Below are positions 26,084-36,287 of a DNA stretch of 64,000 bases, piece by piece. The stretch covers positions 62,001 to 126,000 of the forward strand of contig JADJDJ010000005.1 in the NCBI GenBank assembly GCA_016702745.1. The letters are read 5' to 3'. Below the pieces are notes generated by a model that made no database searches, was not told the DNA's origin, and saw only the letters and a program-made list of their open reading frames with translations. The position numbers and the translations under genes are program-made. This DNA is from Chitinophagaceae bacterium. GTDB taxonomy: Bacteria; Bacteroidota; Bacteroidia; Chitinophagales; Chitinophagaceae. The first letter of the stretch is position 1, and every line of letters begins with the position of its first letter.

Positions 26084-28193
26084 ATCAGCAATCTCTCCCC
26101 CATATTAGCCAGCCCCATCGAATATCTCAAGGGAGTAGGACCCCAAAAGCCGACCTGTTCAGGAAGGAACTCAGCATTTTTACCTTCGGTGATCTGCTCA
26201 CCCATTTTCCTTTCCGGCATATTGATCGCACCAAACTGAATTCCATCAGTGATCTCACACCCGATATGGAATATGCCCAGCTGGCGGGAGTGCTGTTGCA
26301 TAAAGATATTGTTGGACAAAAAGCAGGTAAAAGGTTGGTGGCAGAACTCAAAGACCGGACCGGCGAAATCGAACTGACCTGGTTCCAGGGACTGAGCTGG
26401 GTTCAAAAAATGCTGGAGCCCGGGAATTCCTACCTGGTCTATGGCCGCCTGAGTTTTTATAACGGACAAGCCCAAATGGTACATCCGGAATTTGAATTAA
26501 TCCGGCCCGATCAACCCATTGAAAAAATTTTCTGGAACCGGTTTATTCAACCACGGAGAAATTAAAATCACGCGGACTCGGAGGCCGGCAAATCGGTAAA
26601 CTAACCCAGGTATTGTTTGGCATGTTACGGGAGCAGGATATTCCGGAAAATATTCCCGCGCCCCTGCTGCAGCAACTCAACCTGATCGGCCGTTACCAGG
26701 CCATTCGTCAGATTCATTTTCCCCAATCACTTGTAGAATTTGAAGCCGCCACCAAAAGACTCAAGTTTGAAGAATTTTTTATGGCGCAGATGCGGATGGG
26801 TTTACTGCGTTCCGGCAGACACCGGCATTCCAAAGGAGTGGTTTTTGATAAAGTAGGAAATCTCTTCAATGAGTTTTATAAAAATCACCTGCCCTTTGAA
26901 CTCACCAATGCCCAGAAAAGAGTGATCCGCGAAATCAGGAATGATACCGCCCGTGGCAAACAAATGAACAGGCTGCTACAGGGAGATGTCGGCAGTGGTA
27001 AAACCATTGTAGCCCTGCTCCTCATGTTGCTGGCCGCCGATAATGATTGTCAGTCCTGCCTGATGGCCCCCACAGAAATCCTGGCCCGGCAGCATTTTGC
27101 CGGAATCAGTCGCCTACTGGAAAAAATGGGAGTCAATGTTCGCCTGCTGACCGGCTCGAGCAAAGCAGCCGAACGGAAAAAATTATTAAAAGAGCTGGAA
27201 GAGGGTAGTTGCCAAATCCTGATCGGCACCCATGCCGTAATTGAAGACATGGTACAGTTCAAACAGCTCGGGCTCGTGATTATTGATGAACAGCATCGTT
27301 TTGGAGTGGCACAAAGAGCCAAACTCTGGCAGAAGGCAGCCATTCCTCCCCATGTACTCGTGATGACGGCCACACCAATTCCCAGAACACTGGCCATGAC
27401 CGCTTACGGAGATCTGGATTATAGTGTGATTGATGAGTTGCCACCCGGACGGCAACCCATTACCACTGTTCACCGTTTAGAATCACAGCGAAGTAAAGTG
27501 ATGGATTTCCTTCGATCGGAAATAGACAAGGGCCGGCAGGCCTATATCATTTTCCCCCTGATAGAAGAAAGTGATAAACTCGATTACGAGAACCTGATGA
27601 AAGGTTACGAAAACGTAAAAGCCTATTTCCCTGAACCCAAATACTGGATCAGTATGGTTCACGGCCGCCAACCGGCCGATCAGAAAGAACAAAATATGCA
27701 GCGCTTTGTTAAGAGAGATACACAAATCATGGTTTCAACCACAGTGATCGAAGTGGGAGTGGATGTGCCCAATGCCTCCGTAATGGTGATAGAGAATGCT
27801 GAAAAATTCGGTCTCTCTCAATTACACCAGCTCCGGGGCCGGGTAGGAAGGGGAGCAGACAAAAGTTTTTGTATCCTGATTACAGGCTCCAAATTGGGTA
27901 ATGATGCCCGGGAACGCATCAGGGTAATGACGGCTACCGGAAATGGATTTGAGATTGCAGAAAAAGATCTGGAATTAAGAGGACCGGGAGAAATAGAGGG
28001 TACCAGACAGAGCGGGGCGTTAAACTTTAAGCTGGCTCATCTTGTCCAAGACCGGGCCATTCTGGAAATCGCAGGAAAAATGGCCTCAGGACTGATCGAA
28101 AATGACCCGGAACTGAATTCGGCAGAGAATTTGCCCCTTAAAAGCTTTCTGCGCCAGCAAAAAGGAGGGGTTTTGTGGAGTAAGATTTCGTAG
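26084..28193 (+). CDS. recG: ATP-dependent DNA helicase RecG, with two frameshifts
   Basis: RecG unwinds branched DNA at stalled forks and recombination intermediates. The wedge/OB region (F-G-D-L-L-T-H-F-P-F-R) and helicase motifs I (Q-G-D-V-G-S-G-K-T), II (I-I-D-E-Q-H-R-F-G), III (T-A-T-P-I-P-R-T), V (V-G-V-D-V-P-N-A) and VI (Q-L-R-G-R-V-G-R-G) are present. Two breaks split it. At 26144-26149, A4 should be A5, joining G-V-G-P-Q-K to A-D-L-F. At 26522-26527, A6 should be A7, giving N-F-L-E-P-V-Y-S-T-T-E-K-L. Corrected length is 703 residues. In frame with S-N-L-S-P-I-L-A-S-P-I there is no ATG, only ATC at 26084 after a TAA at 26069, so the start itself may hold another error. Confidence 0.9.
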
Positions 28194-28282
28194 AAAAGTC
28201 CCGGGAAGCTGATTCTGTGATTTTTTTACAATCGGATTACAAAGTCCGGATATTGTTAACAGAAGTTTTCAATCCATATCTG

Positions 28283-31200
28283 ATGAAATTTGGTTATTTT
28301 AATACATCAAAGAATACCGCCCTGAAACAACTATCCATTTTTGCCATTACCCTGCTTTTTTGCACCGTGACATTTGCACAGGGGAATATCGAATTTATAG
28401 AGAACAAAGGCCAGTGGGAGGAAAAAATCCGTTATAAAGCCACAGTCAGTAACGGACAATTATATATCCGCGACAATGGGGTCACCATGGTCCAGTATAA
28501 CCCTTCCGATTTTTCCAATGTAATGAAGCTCCTTCATGATCGTGTGGAGGGCTTACCTCCGGAAAGATATATGGTGCGAACCCATGCTTTTGATATTGAC
28601 TTTGTAGGCGCTTCCCCGAATTCAAAACAGGTACCGGAAAAAAAGATCGCCACACATAATAACTATTTTTCCGGCACTGACCCTTCCAAATGGGCAGGCG
28701 GATGTGCCATTTATCAGGCCATCACCATAAAAGAAGTCTATCCCAATGTGGATGTTCGTTATTATACGGATAATGGCTTTCTCAAATACGATATCCTGGT
28801 CAAACCGGGTGGGGATGTTTCCAAAATTGCACTTCGCTATAATGGAGTGAATAAAATCCAGGTTAAAAACAAAGAACTCTCTATCACCACCTCAGTGGGT
28901 GATTTGCGCGAATCGGATCCCTATACTTACCAGGCCGGAGAGACCGGAAGAAATGAAATCAGTTGCCGCTATACTGTAAAGGATAATATCGTTCGGTTTG
29001 ATGTAAAGGATTATAACCGTAACAGCACACTGGTGATTGATCCACAGGTGGTCTTTTGTTCCTTTTCAGGAAGTTCAGCTGATAACTGGGGTTTTACAGC
29101 TACTTATGGTCCTGATGGGAGTTTTTATGGAGGTGGTATTGTACATGATCCGGGCTTTCCTACCTCTCCCGGAGCCTTTCAAACTAATTTTCAGGGTGGC
29201 GACTTTGATATTGGAATCATCCGGCTTTCCGGTAACGGAAGCGCCCGTTTATATGCAACTTATGTTGGCGGATCCGGAAATGAACAGCCGCATAGTCTGA
29301 TTGTGGACAATGTCGGGAACCTGGTACTTGCCGGAAGAACCAACTCACCGATCACCGGGGCAGGTGCCTATCCGCTCACCGGGGGACGATTCGGAACCTG
29401 TGGCAGCTATGATATCGTGGTAACAAGACTGAGCCCGACCGGTACCCTGCTTGCTTCCAAAAGAATCGGAGGTACCGGACTTGATGGAGTGAATATCCAG
29501 ACCACCCGAAGCAAGATTTCCCTTCAGCAGAATTATGGAGATGATGGAAGAAGTGAAGTAATCCTGGATGCATCCGGAAATATTTTAGTCGCTTCCTGTA
29601 CCCAATCCACGAGTTCAAATACTCCCGCAGATAATTTCCCTACTACAGCTGGTGTTTTTCAACCGGCAAAGTCTGGCAATCAGGATGGAGTGCTTATTAA
29701 ATTTACGCCAGACCTGAGTGCGCTGATTTTTTCCAGTTACCTGGGTGGAAACGCCAATGATGCGGCCTATGTTCTCGCCATGGGGCCGAATGGAAATATT
29801 TTTGTAGCCGGCGGTACAGAAAGTTCGGCAAATGATTTTCCCGGCAATGAAGCCGGCACGGTTGGGCCCGCTAATCATGGCGGTATTGATGGATTTATTT
29901 CAGAAGTAACCCCAAATGGGAATACAGCTGTCAGAACCGCCTTTATTGGTACCAATGGAACCGATCAGGTATTTGGTGTGCAATTTGACAGTAAAGGATT
30001 TCCCTATATCACGGGGCAAACCACAGGTTCCTGGCCGGTGGTAAATAATCTTCCGGGGTCTCCTTCCATTTATACAGATGCAGGAGGAAAACAATTCATT
30101 GCAAAGCTTGAGAAAGATCTTTCCCGCTTTGTTTACTCCACCATGTTTGGTACCGGTTCCAATACCCCCAATATTTCCATCACCGCTTTTCTGGTGGATC
30201 GTTGTGAAAATGTGTACGTCTCCGGCTGGGGAGGTTTTTATGGAACCAATAATCTTTTTAATAGTGCCGGAACCAGTGGCTTACCGGTAACAGGAAATGC
30301 CATCAAGTCGAATACCGATGGAAAAGATTTTTACTTTTTTGTATTGAAAAGAGATGCATCCCAACAACTCTTTGGTAGCTTTTTTGGTGAGGTCAACCGG
30401 CCAGGTGCGGGTTGCGACCATGTGGATGGTGGTACCAGTCGCTTCGACCGGAACGGCATCATCTACCAGGCCATCTGTGCCAATTGTAATCTTGATCCCA
30501 GCGGAACACGACCCAGGTATGATGTAACAGCAGGTGCCTGGGCGGAAACAAATAATGCCAGCGGGGCAGGTTGTAACCTGGGTATGCTGAAATTTGATCT
30601 GGAACTGGCCGGTGTTGATGGTGAAGTAAGATCCGCACTGGGTGGCAGCAATGTATCCGGATGTGTACCCCTGACCATGAATTTTGTGGACTCCATCGGG
30701 AATGCACTGAGTTATGAATGGCATTTTAATTATGTTCCGGGTAACCCTCCCGACCTGGTTACCCCTAACCCCGCAGCGAGTTTTACCTATAATACCATTG
30801 GGACTTATACCGCTATGCTGGTTGCGATTGATCCGGGTTCCTGTAATATCCGGGATACTTCTTTTATGCAGATCAGGGTGGGCAATATCCGTGCAACCCT
30901 CCTGCCATCCTGGGCACCGTTTGGCCCTGGCTGTCCCAAATTGAATTACCAGTTTATCAATAATTCAACAGTTAGTAACCCCGCCTTCCCATTCCAGGAT
31001 ACTTCTTTTGTGTGGGATTTTGGTGATGGCAGCCCGTTGGTACCGGCATTGATCGGACCCGGTAATGCAGTTACACATACCTATCCCGGAACCGGCAGTT
31101 ATTCCGCCAAACTGATATTGAAGGATACCACCTATTGTAATAATCCGGATGACAGCACTTTTATCATCAGTATCGCTGAAAATGTAAAAGCCATTATCAA

Positions 31201-31963
31201 TACACCGGCAACAGGTTGTGCTCCGTATAATGCACAAATTCGCAGTGCATCTGAAAATGCAGTCGGATGGCTTTGGGATTTTGGTGATCCGGGTTCACCT
31301 GATAATACATCTGCCCTTGAAAATCCGGTACACCTGTACCAGAATCCCGGCACCTATACAATCCGGTTAACAGCCAATAACCCGGGAACCTGTAACCTTA
31401 CCCACGACACCACTTTCACCATCACGGTATACCAGGATCCGATTCCATCTTTCACAGCAGCACCGGATCCACCGGTTGTGAATACACCCACTGTATTTAC
31501 CAATCTGTCTTCGATTGATGCAGTCAGGTTTAAATGGGTTTTTGGAGATGGAGACAGTCTGCTCACCAATTCGAGATCAAATGTTACGCATCAATATAAC
31601 GCCACAGGTACTTATAATGCATGTTTAACTGCCTATAATATTGTTGGCTGCGACAGTACCATTTGTCTGCCGGTACGGGCCCTGATTGATCCCCTGGTAG
31701 ATGTACCCAATGCCTTTACCCCACTCAGTAATGATGAAAACAATAAGGTTTTTGTGCGCGGATTTGGCATCGGGAAAATGAGTTTCACCATCTGGAACCG
31801 CTGGGGACAAAAAGTATTTGAGACCAATAACCGTTTCCAGGGTTGGGATGGTAAACTGAAAGCTGTGGTACAACCCATGGATGTATATGTTTATACCCTG
31901 AACGTGGAATTTACGGATGGTACCAAAACAACCAAACGCGGTGATTTAACGTTAATAAGATAA
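28283..31963 (+). CDS. T9SS substrate with ENKGQW domain, SBBP and PKD repeats and gliding-type C-terminal domain
   Basis: 1226 residues from the ATG at 28283, directly before a signal peptide (L-L-F-C-T-V-T-F-A-Q). The mature N-terminus has the I-E-N-K-G-Q-W-E motif of large Bacteroidota surface proteins. Residues ~270-720 hold SBBP-type propeller repeats. Four PKD-like modules follow, marked by F-V-W-D-F-G-D-G, W-L-W-D-F-G-D and F-K-W-V-F-G-D-G. The last ~85 residues (V-P-N-A-F-T-P...W-N-R-W-G-Q-K-V-F-E...G-W-D-G) are a type B gliding-motility C-terminal domain for T9SS export. The PorP/SprF gene 10 bases downstream is the expected partner. It is probably a surface adhesin or matrix protein. 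Confidence 0.9.
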   Translation: MKFGYFNTSKNTALKQLSIFAITLLFCTVTFAQGNIEFIENKGQWEEKIRYKATVSNGQLYIRDNGVTMVQYNPSDFSNVMKLLHDRVEGLPPERYMVRTHAFDIDFVGASPNSKQVPEKKIATHNNYFSGTDPSKWAGGCAIYQAITIKEVYPNVDVRYYTDNGFLKYDILVKPGGDVSKIALRYNGVNKIQVKNKELSITTSVGDLRESDPYTYQAGETGRNEISCRYTVKDNIVRFDVKDYNRNSTLVIDPQVVFCSFSGSSADNWGFTATYGPDGSFYGGGIVHDPGFPTSPGAFQTNFQGGDFDIGIIRLSGNGSARLYATYVGGSGNEQPHSLIVDNVGNLVLAGRTNSPITGAGAYPLTGGRFGTCGSYDIVVTRLSPTGTLLASKRIGGTGLDGVNIQTTRSKISLQQNYGDDGRSEVILDASGNILVASCTQSTSSNTPADNFPTTAGVFQPAKSGNQDGVLIKFTPDLSALIFSSYLGGNANDAAYVLAMGPNGNIFVAGGTESSANDFPGNEAGTVGPANHGGIDGFISEVTPNGNTAVRTAFIGTNGTDQVFGVQFDSKGFPYITGQTTGSWPVVNNLPGSPSIYTDAGGKQFIAKLEKDLSRFVYSTMFGTGSNTPNISITAFLVDRCENVYVSGWGGFYGTNNLFNSAGTSGLPVTGNAIKSNTDGKDFYFFVLKRDASQQLFGSFFGEVNRPGAGCDHVDGGTSRFDRNGIIYQAICANCNLDPSGTRPRYDVTAGAWAETNNASGAGCNLGMLKFDLELAGVDGEVRSALGGSNVSGCVPLTMNFVDSIGNALSYEWHFNYVPGNPPDLVTPNPAASFTYNTIGTYTAMLVAIDPGSCNIRDTSFMQIRVGNIRATLLPSWAPFGPGCPKLNYQFINNSTVSNPAFPFQDTSFVWDFGDGSPLVPALIGPGNAVTHTYPGTGSYSAKLILKDTTYCNNPDDSTFIISIAENVKAIINTPATGCAPYNAQIRSASENAVGWLWDFGDPGSPDNTSALENPVHLYQNPGTYTIRLTANNPGTCNLTHDTTFTITVYQDPIPSFTAAPDPPVVNTPTVFTNLSSIDAVRFKWVFGDGDSLLTNSRSNVTHQYNATGTYNACLTAYNIVGCDSTICLPVRALIDPLVDVPNAFTPLSNDENNKVFVRGFGIGKMSFTIWNRWGQKVFETNNRFQGWDGKLKAVVQPMDVYVYTLNVEFTDGTKTTKRGDLTLIR

Positions 31964-31969
31964 GGAGGT
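31963..31969 (+). promoter_or_regulatory. Strong Shine-Dalgarno sequence before the PorP gene
   Basis: AGGAGGT lies four bases before the ATG at 31974, between the upstream stop and the start. Most genes in this window have no such sequence, as is usual in Bacteroidota, so this site is unusual. It fixes the start and suggests high or re-initiated translation of the porin. Confidence 0.6.
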
Positions 31970-31973
31970 CAAG

Positions 31974-33011
31974 ATGAAGAAGCGGAGCATACTGATTATT
32001 TGTAGCATGATGTCCATGGGGTTCAGCCTCAGGGCACAGGATCTTCATTTTTCACAGTTCTTCAATTCCCCCCTGCTTACCAATCCCGCCAATACTGGTT
32101 TTATACCGGATGGTGATTACCGCCTGGGGGTGAATTACCGGAATCAGTGGGCTTCCGTTACGGCCTTCCCCTATAAAACCATGAGTGCTTTTGGCGACTG
32201 GCAAACCATGCAGAACCAGGATAATACCGGCTGGCTGGGTATCGGTGGAGTGATTCTTCGGGATGTGGCTGGTACCAGTGTACTTACTTCTACCAAAGTG
32301 TATGGTTCAGTGGCCTATCACCAGATGATCAATGCCGGAAGCCTGGTGAGCCTTGGTTTTAATGTGGGCTGGGCCAATAAACAAATCAATACATCCAATC
32401 TTACTTTTCCCAGTCAGTGGAACGGAAAGTTTTTCGATGTTCACCAGACCACTACCGCACCTAAACTGGATCGGAATAATATCAACTACCTCGATATGCA
32501 GGTGGGGATGAACTATGCCTATTTTCCCACAAATGATATTTATCTCAATGCCGGTTTTTCTGCCATGCATGTGAATCGGCCCAAGGAATCATTCTTTAAT
32601 GAAGAATCAGGTGTCAATAACCGCGTTCCAGTCCGGTACACGGGTTTCCTGAATGGAAGTTTTAAACTCAATGACCGGGTCATCGTTAACCCGAATGTGT
32701 ACGGATCCCTCCAGGCCAATGCCTGGGAAATAGTGGGGGGACTGAATGCGCATTATAATGCATCTGGTGATGGCGAAAAAGTATTGATTGCCGGTGTGTA
32801 CTACCGGTATAAAGATGCGATCATCCCCATGGTCGGACTGGAGTTCAAAGACCTGACCTTTACTTTCAGCTATGATGTAACCACTTCTTCCCTCAGTAAT
32901 TTTAATAGTGGAAGGGGGGGATTTGAGTTTTCCCTGATCAAACAGGGGGTGGTGGACCGTTACAATGGAAACCGGCGTGAATCCATGTGCCCCTCCTTCA
33001 AAACCTATTGA
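31974..33011 (+). CDS. PorP/SprF family T9SS outer-membrane protein
   Basis: 345 residues with a signal peptide ending S-L-R-A-Q. The hallmark D-L-H-F-S-Q-F-F-N-S-P-L-L-T-N-P-A start and N-Y-R-N-Q-W are typical of PorP/SprF barrels, as is the R-G-G-F-E-F-S-L near the C-terminus. These proteins bind and place type B CTD substrates at the outer membrane. The gene directly follows such a substrate gene, the arrangement seen for sprB/sprF. Translation is helped by a strong AGGAGGT site. Confidence 0.92.
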   Translation: MKKRSILIICSMMSMGFSLRAQDLHFSQFFNSPLLTNPANTGFIPDGDYRLGVNYRNQWASVTAFPYKTMSAFGDWQTMQNQDNTGWLGIGGVILRDVAGTSVLTSTKVYGSVAYHQMINAGSLVSLGFNVGWANKQINTSNLTFPSQWNGKFFDVHQTTTAPKLDRNNINYLDMQVGMNYAYFPTNDIYLNAGFSAMHVNRPKESFFNEESGVNNRVPVRYTGFLNGSFKLNDRVIVNPNVYGSLQANAWEIVGGLNAHYNASGDGEKVLIAGVYYRYKDAIIPMVGLEFKDLTFTFSYDVTTSSLSNFNSGRGGFEFSLIKQGVVDRYNGNRRESMCPSFKTY

Positions 33012-33073
33012 TCGTTCGTTTTTCCGCATCTCCTCTTTTTGTCCGATTTTTACAGCCCTCAACACAATCATGC

Positions 33074-34489
33074 ATGATGGATACAGCCACCGCGGCCACA
33101 ATTACCGCAGCTCATATCAGCGAATTCAAAAAAATTGCAGGCGATGACTTTGTCTTTGCTGATGAAGAAACCCTGGATCATTACGGACGTGACCAGACCG
33201 AAGATCTCCACTACCTGCCCGAAGTAGTCATCAAACCCAGAACAGCAGAAGAGATCAGTGCCATTCTCCGGATCTGTCATGAGCATCATATACCGGTAAC
33301 ACCACGCGGTGCCGGTACCGGACTCAGCGGAGGAGCCCTCCCGCACCTGGGTGGTGTGGTATTATCAACCGAAAGAATGAACAGCATCCTGCAGATTGAT
33401 GAACGTAACCTGCAGGTGACCACCGAACCCGGAGTGATTACTGAAATATTGCAGAATACCGTTAAAGAAAAAGGTTTGTTTTATCCGCCCGATCCGGCCA
33501 GCCGCGGTTCCTGTTTTATCGGGGGAAATATATCAGAAAACAGCGGCGGCCCCAAGGCTGTTAAGTACGGAGTAGTCAAAGATTATGTACTCAATCTCGA
33601 AATGGTATTGCCTACCGGTGAAATCATCTGGACGGGAGCCAATGTATTAAAAAACTCAACCGGCTATAACCTCACACAACTTGTCGTTGGCAGTGAAGGA
33701 ACACTGGGAATTGTTACTAAAATAGTTTTAAGACTGATCCCGCATCCCAAATTTGATTTGCTGATGCTGGTTCCTTTCTGCAGTCTGGAGCAGGCCGGTG
33801 AAGCAGTCAGCGCCATCTTCCGTGGCGGTTTTACACCCAGTGCCATGGAACTGGTGGAGATCAATGCACTTCGTATTGTGAGCCGGATGGTGGAAAGCAG
33901 TGCCGTACCGGTAACGGATGATACACAGGCCCACCTGATTATAGAAGTGGATGGAAATGATATGGATGTGCTGATGAAAGAAATGGAAGCCATCGGGGAA
34001 TTACTGACACAGTATGATATCGGGGATATTTATTTTGCCGATGATGCCCAGCAAAAAGCCGAACTCTGGAAGCTTCGCCGCAAAGTAGCCGAGGCGGTCA
34101 AACTGGATGGATACACTATTGAAGAAGATACCGTGGTACCCCGCGCTGAATTACCAGCGTTGATCAGGGGCGTAAAAGAGGTGGGAGCCAGGCATAATTT
34201 TGCTGTTGTTTGTTATGGCCATGCCGGCGATGGTAACCTGCATATCCGGATCAAAAAAGAAGGAGTACCCAATAGCCATGGTCATCCGGCCATGACAGCC
34301 GCGCTCCGGGAATTATTTGAATTGGTTCATCAATTAGGCGGAACGATCAGTGGCGAACATGGTATCGGTTTAATCCAGAAGCCGTATATGGATATTGTAT
34401 TCCGGGAAACCCAGATCAGACTGATGCGTGATATCAAAAAATGCTTTGATCCCCATCATATACTGAACGCAGGAAAAATATTCAGTTGA
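33074..34489 (+). CDS. glcD: FAD-linked oxidase, GlcD-like (glycolate/D-lactate dehydrogenase subunit)
   Basis: 471 residues, with ATG codons at 33074 and 33077. A PCMH-type FAD-binding domain covers ~35-215 (P-R-G-A-G-T-G-L-S-G-G, G-N-I-S-E-N-S-G-G-P, V-V-G-S-E-G-T-L-G-I). An FAD-oxidase C-terminal domain follows, with H-A-G-D-G-N-L-H and G-T-I-S-G-E-H-G-I-G. Such enzymes oxidise glycolate, D-lactate or another 2-hydroxyacid. No glcE or glcF is adjacent, so the acid is uncertain and it may act as a single-subunit D-lactate dehydrogenase. The stop overlaps the start of the next gene by one base. Confidence 0.85.
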   Translation: MMDTATAATITAAHISEFKKIAGDDFVFADEETLDHYGRDQTEDLHYLPEVVIKPRTAEEISAILRICHEHHIPVTPRGAGTGLSGGALPHLGGVVLSTERMNSILQIDERNLQVTTEPGVITEILQNTVKEKGLFYPPDPASRGSCFIGGNISENSGGPKAVKYGVVKDYVLNLEMVLPTGEIIWTGANVLKNSTGYNLTQLVVGSEGTLGIVTKIVLRLIPHPKFDLLMLVPFCSLEQAGEAVSAIFRGGFTPSAMELVEINALRIVSRMVESSAVPVTDDTQAHLIIEVDGNDMDVLMKEMEAIGELLTQYDIGDIYFADDAQQKAELWKLRRKVAEAVKLDGYTIEEDTVVPRAELPALIRGVKEVGARHNFAVVCYGHAGDGNLHIRIKKEGVPNSHGHPAMTAALRELFELVHQLGGTISGEHGIGLIQKPYMDIVFRETQIRLMRDIKKCFDPHHILNAGKIFS

Positions 34490-34989
34490 TGGAAATTAAA
34501 CCAGATACCCCCAATACACTTAAAGAAAATATCCGGGCGATGCGGATACTTTGTATTGCCCTGATCACAGGGGTTATTATTTTTACGGTCATCATGACGG
34601 TATTGGTTGCCATCAACGGACCCGCATTTGATCCCGGCAGTATCCATAGCTATGAACAGCTCATCATCGGCGGTATGGCTTTAGTCGCAATCATTAGTTT
34701 CGGATTCGCCATCACAGGCTATAACAAAAAAATAAATGTTTTGAAACAGAGCGGAGATACGCTCAACGACCGGTTAAACGTTTACAGAGGAATACTGATC
34801 AAATATATGGCTGCAACCGAGATGCCGGCCCTGATGTCTGTGATCGCTTATTTTCTCAGCGGTCTGACCCTCTTAATCGGAATAACTGTGCTGAGCCTGC
34901 TGGCCATGGTCTGGAAAGCCCCCTTTGGCAGAAGATGGGTTACTGAAATGGGCGCCGACTGGCAGGACGAAGAAAAAATGAAATCATAA
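34489..34989 (+). CDS. Multi-pass membrane protein, family unknown
   Basis: 166 residues, ATG at 34489 overlapping the glcD-like stop (TGATG), so coupled to it. About four hydrophobic segments are seen: I-L-C-I-A-L-I-T-G-V-I-I-F-T, L-I-I-G-G-M-A-L-V-A-I-I, M-S-V-I-A-Y-F-L-S-G and I-G-I-T-V-L-S-L-L. The C-terminus is charged (D-W-Q-D-E-E-K-M). I do not recognise it. Coupling to the oxidase may simply be operon packing. Confidence 0.65.
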   Translation: MEIKPDTPNTLKENIRAMRILCIALITGVIIFTVIMTVLVAINGPAFDPGSIHSYEQLIIGGMALVAIISFGFAITGYNKKINVLKQSGDTLNDRLNVYRGILIKYMAATEMPALMSVIAYFLSGLTLLIGITVLSLLAMVWKAPFGRRWVTEMGADWQDEEKMKS

Positions 34990-35000
34990 ATACACCCTAT

Positions 35001-35588
35001 ATGAAGCGTAACATTTTATTATTAATGTTCGGATTGTTTACCCTGACTGCTATTGGTCAGCGGGAGGAGGAAGAAGAAAAAGGTGGCTGGAAGACCAATC
35101 ATCTTTTTATTGGTTCAGGACTGAACCTTGGTTTTTCCAATGGGTTTATCATCGGATTGAATCCGGAAGTGGGATACAGCATCAACCGGTTTATTGATGC
35201 AGGTATTGCCACCAATATTACTTATGTTACCCAGAGAAGTCAGTTTTCCAATAGTTCGCTCCGTTACCTGGCCATGGGTGCCGGACCCTTTGTAAGAATA
35301 TGGCCGGCAAGAATGATTTTTATCGGGGGCCAGTATGAATACAATGCCATTACGCTGAAAGAAATTGAATCCGGAGTTACTGTTGCTAAGCAAAAAGCCA
35401 ATGCAGGAAGCCTGCTGGTCGGACTGGGTTATGGTACCCGTATGATCGGTCAGTCTCAGTTTTATACCAGTATCATGATTGATGCCCTGAATGATATCAA
35501 CTCTCCTTACCGCGATCAGTTCGGAAGGGTATTACCGGTATTCCGGACCGGTTTTTTATTTTACCTGGGGCAACGAAATGAAAGATAA
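35001..35588 (+). CDS. Outer-membrane beta-barrel protein
   Basis: 195 residues with a signal peptide (N-I-L-L-L-M-F-G-L-F-T-L-T-A-I-G-Q) and an acidic R-E-E-E-E-E-K start of the mature chain. It then shows alternating strands (L-F-I-G-S-G-L-N-L-G-F-S, V-G-Y-S-I-N-R-F-I-D-A-G-I) and a final strand ending F-L-F-Y-L-G. This is the small-barrel family common in this phylum. It lies 11 bases after the preceding membrane-protein gene, so it likely shares its transcript. Confidence 0.7.
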   Translation: MKRNILLLMFGLFTLTAIGQREEEEEKGGWKTNHLFIGSGLNLGFSNGFIIGLNPEVGYSINRFIDAGIATNITYVTQRSQFSNSSLRYLAMGAGPFVRIWPARMIFIGGQYEYNAITLKEIESGVTVAKQKANAGSLLVGLGYGTRMIGQSQFYTSIMIDALNDINSPYRDQFGRVLPVFRTGFLFYLGQRNER

Positions 35589-35591
35589 AAA

Positions 35592-36128
35592 CTAAAGCAG
35601 GGAGAATAATTCTTCCGGTTCCCGGATAAAAGTGATTCTTTTGATGGCTTCCTCATAGAGGAAGCCTTCTTTTTTCATCAGCTCAATATGTGCGGCTAAA
35701 TGATCATAGAAGCCGGCAGAATTCAGTATAAAAATCTGCTTATCATGTATCGTCAGTTGGTTCCAGGTTACAATTTCAAATAACTCATCCAGTGTGCCAA
35801 AGCCTCCGGGCAGAATGATGGCCGCATCAGATACACTGTAAATCCTTCTCTTTCTTTCATGCATATCATCACAGATAATCAGTTCCGTGATTCCGCGGTG
35901 CTGCACTTCCCATTCCAGTAATAATTTGGGAATAAATCCCATCACTTCACCGCCATGCTGCATCACACTATCAGCAATCACTCCCATCAGTCCGGCACTG
36001 CCCCCTCCATAAATTAATTTAATTTGTCGTTCTGCCAGTAAAGCGCCCAGTGTGGAAGCATGCTCCTGGAAAACCGGGTTGGTTCCGTTTTTGGAACCGC
36101 AAAAAACAGCAATGGAGTGAATCGTCAT
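35592..36128 (-). CDS. LOG-family (TIGR00730) nucleoside 5'-monophosphate phosphoribohydrolase
   Basis: 178 residues from the ATG at 36128. The in-frame extension upstream is not coding-like. The Rossmann start I-A-V-F-C-G-S-K, then Y-G-G-G-S-A-G-L-M-G, and the catalytic signature L-P-G-G-F-G-T-L-D-E define the LOG/YgdH-like lysine-decarboxylase-like family. Characterised members hydrolyse cytokinin riboside or other nucleoside monophosphates to free base and ribose phosphate. It converges with the barrel gene and diverges from the symporter. Confidence 0.9.
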   Translation of the reverse strand: MTIHSIAVFCGSKNGTNPVFQEHASTLGALLAERQIKLIYGGGSAGLMGVIADSVMQHGGEVMGFIPKLLLEWEVQHRGITELIICDDMHERKRRIYSVSDAAIILPGGFGTLDELFEIVTWNQLTIHDKQIFILNSAGFYDHLAAHIELMKKEGFLYEEAIKRITFIREPEELFSLL

Positions 36129-36287
36129 GTTTAAATAATATTGAGACAAAGGGATAATAAATTTCTTTATCTTCAAAAATCTGTTTCCCACATCAGTTGA
36201 TGAGGGAAATGGAAATAATAATTTCATCCGGCATGGGCTTGTGCTGTAACAGACTGATGTCCTGTTCCCCATGTGAAATAAAAACAT

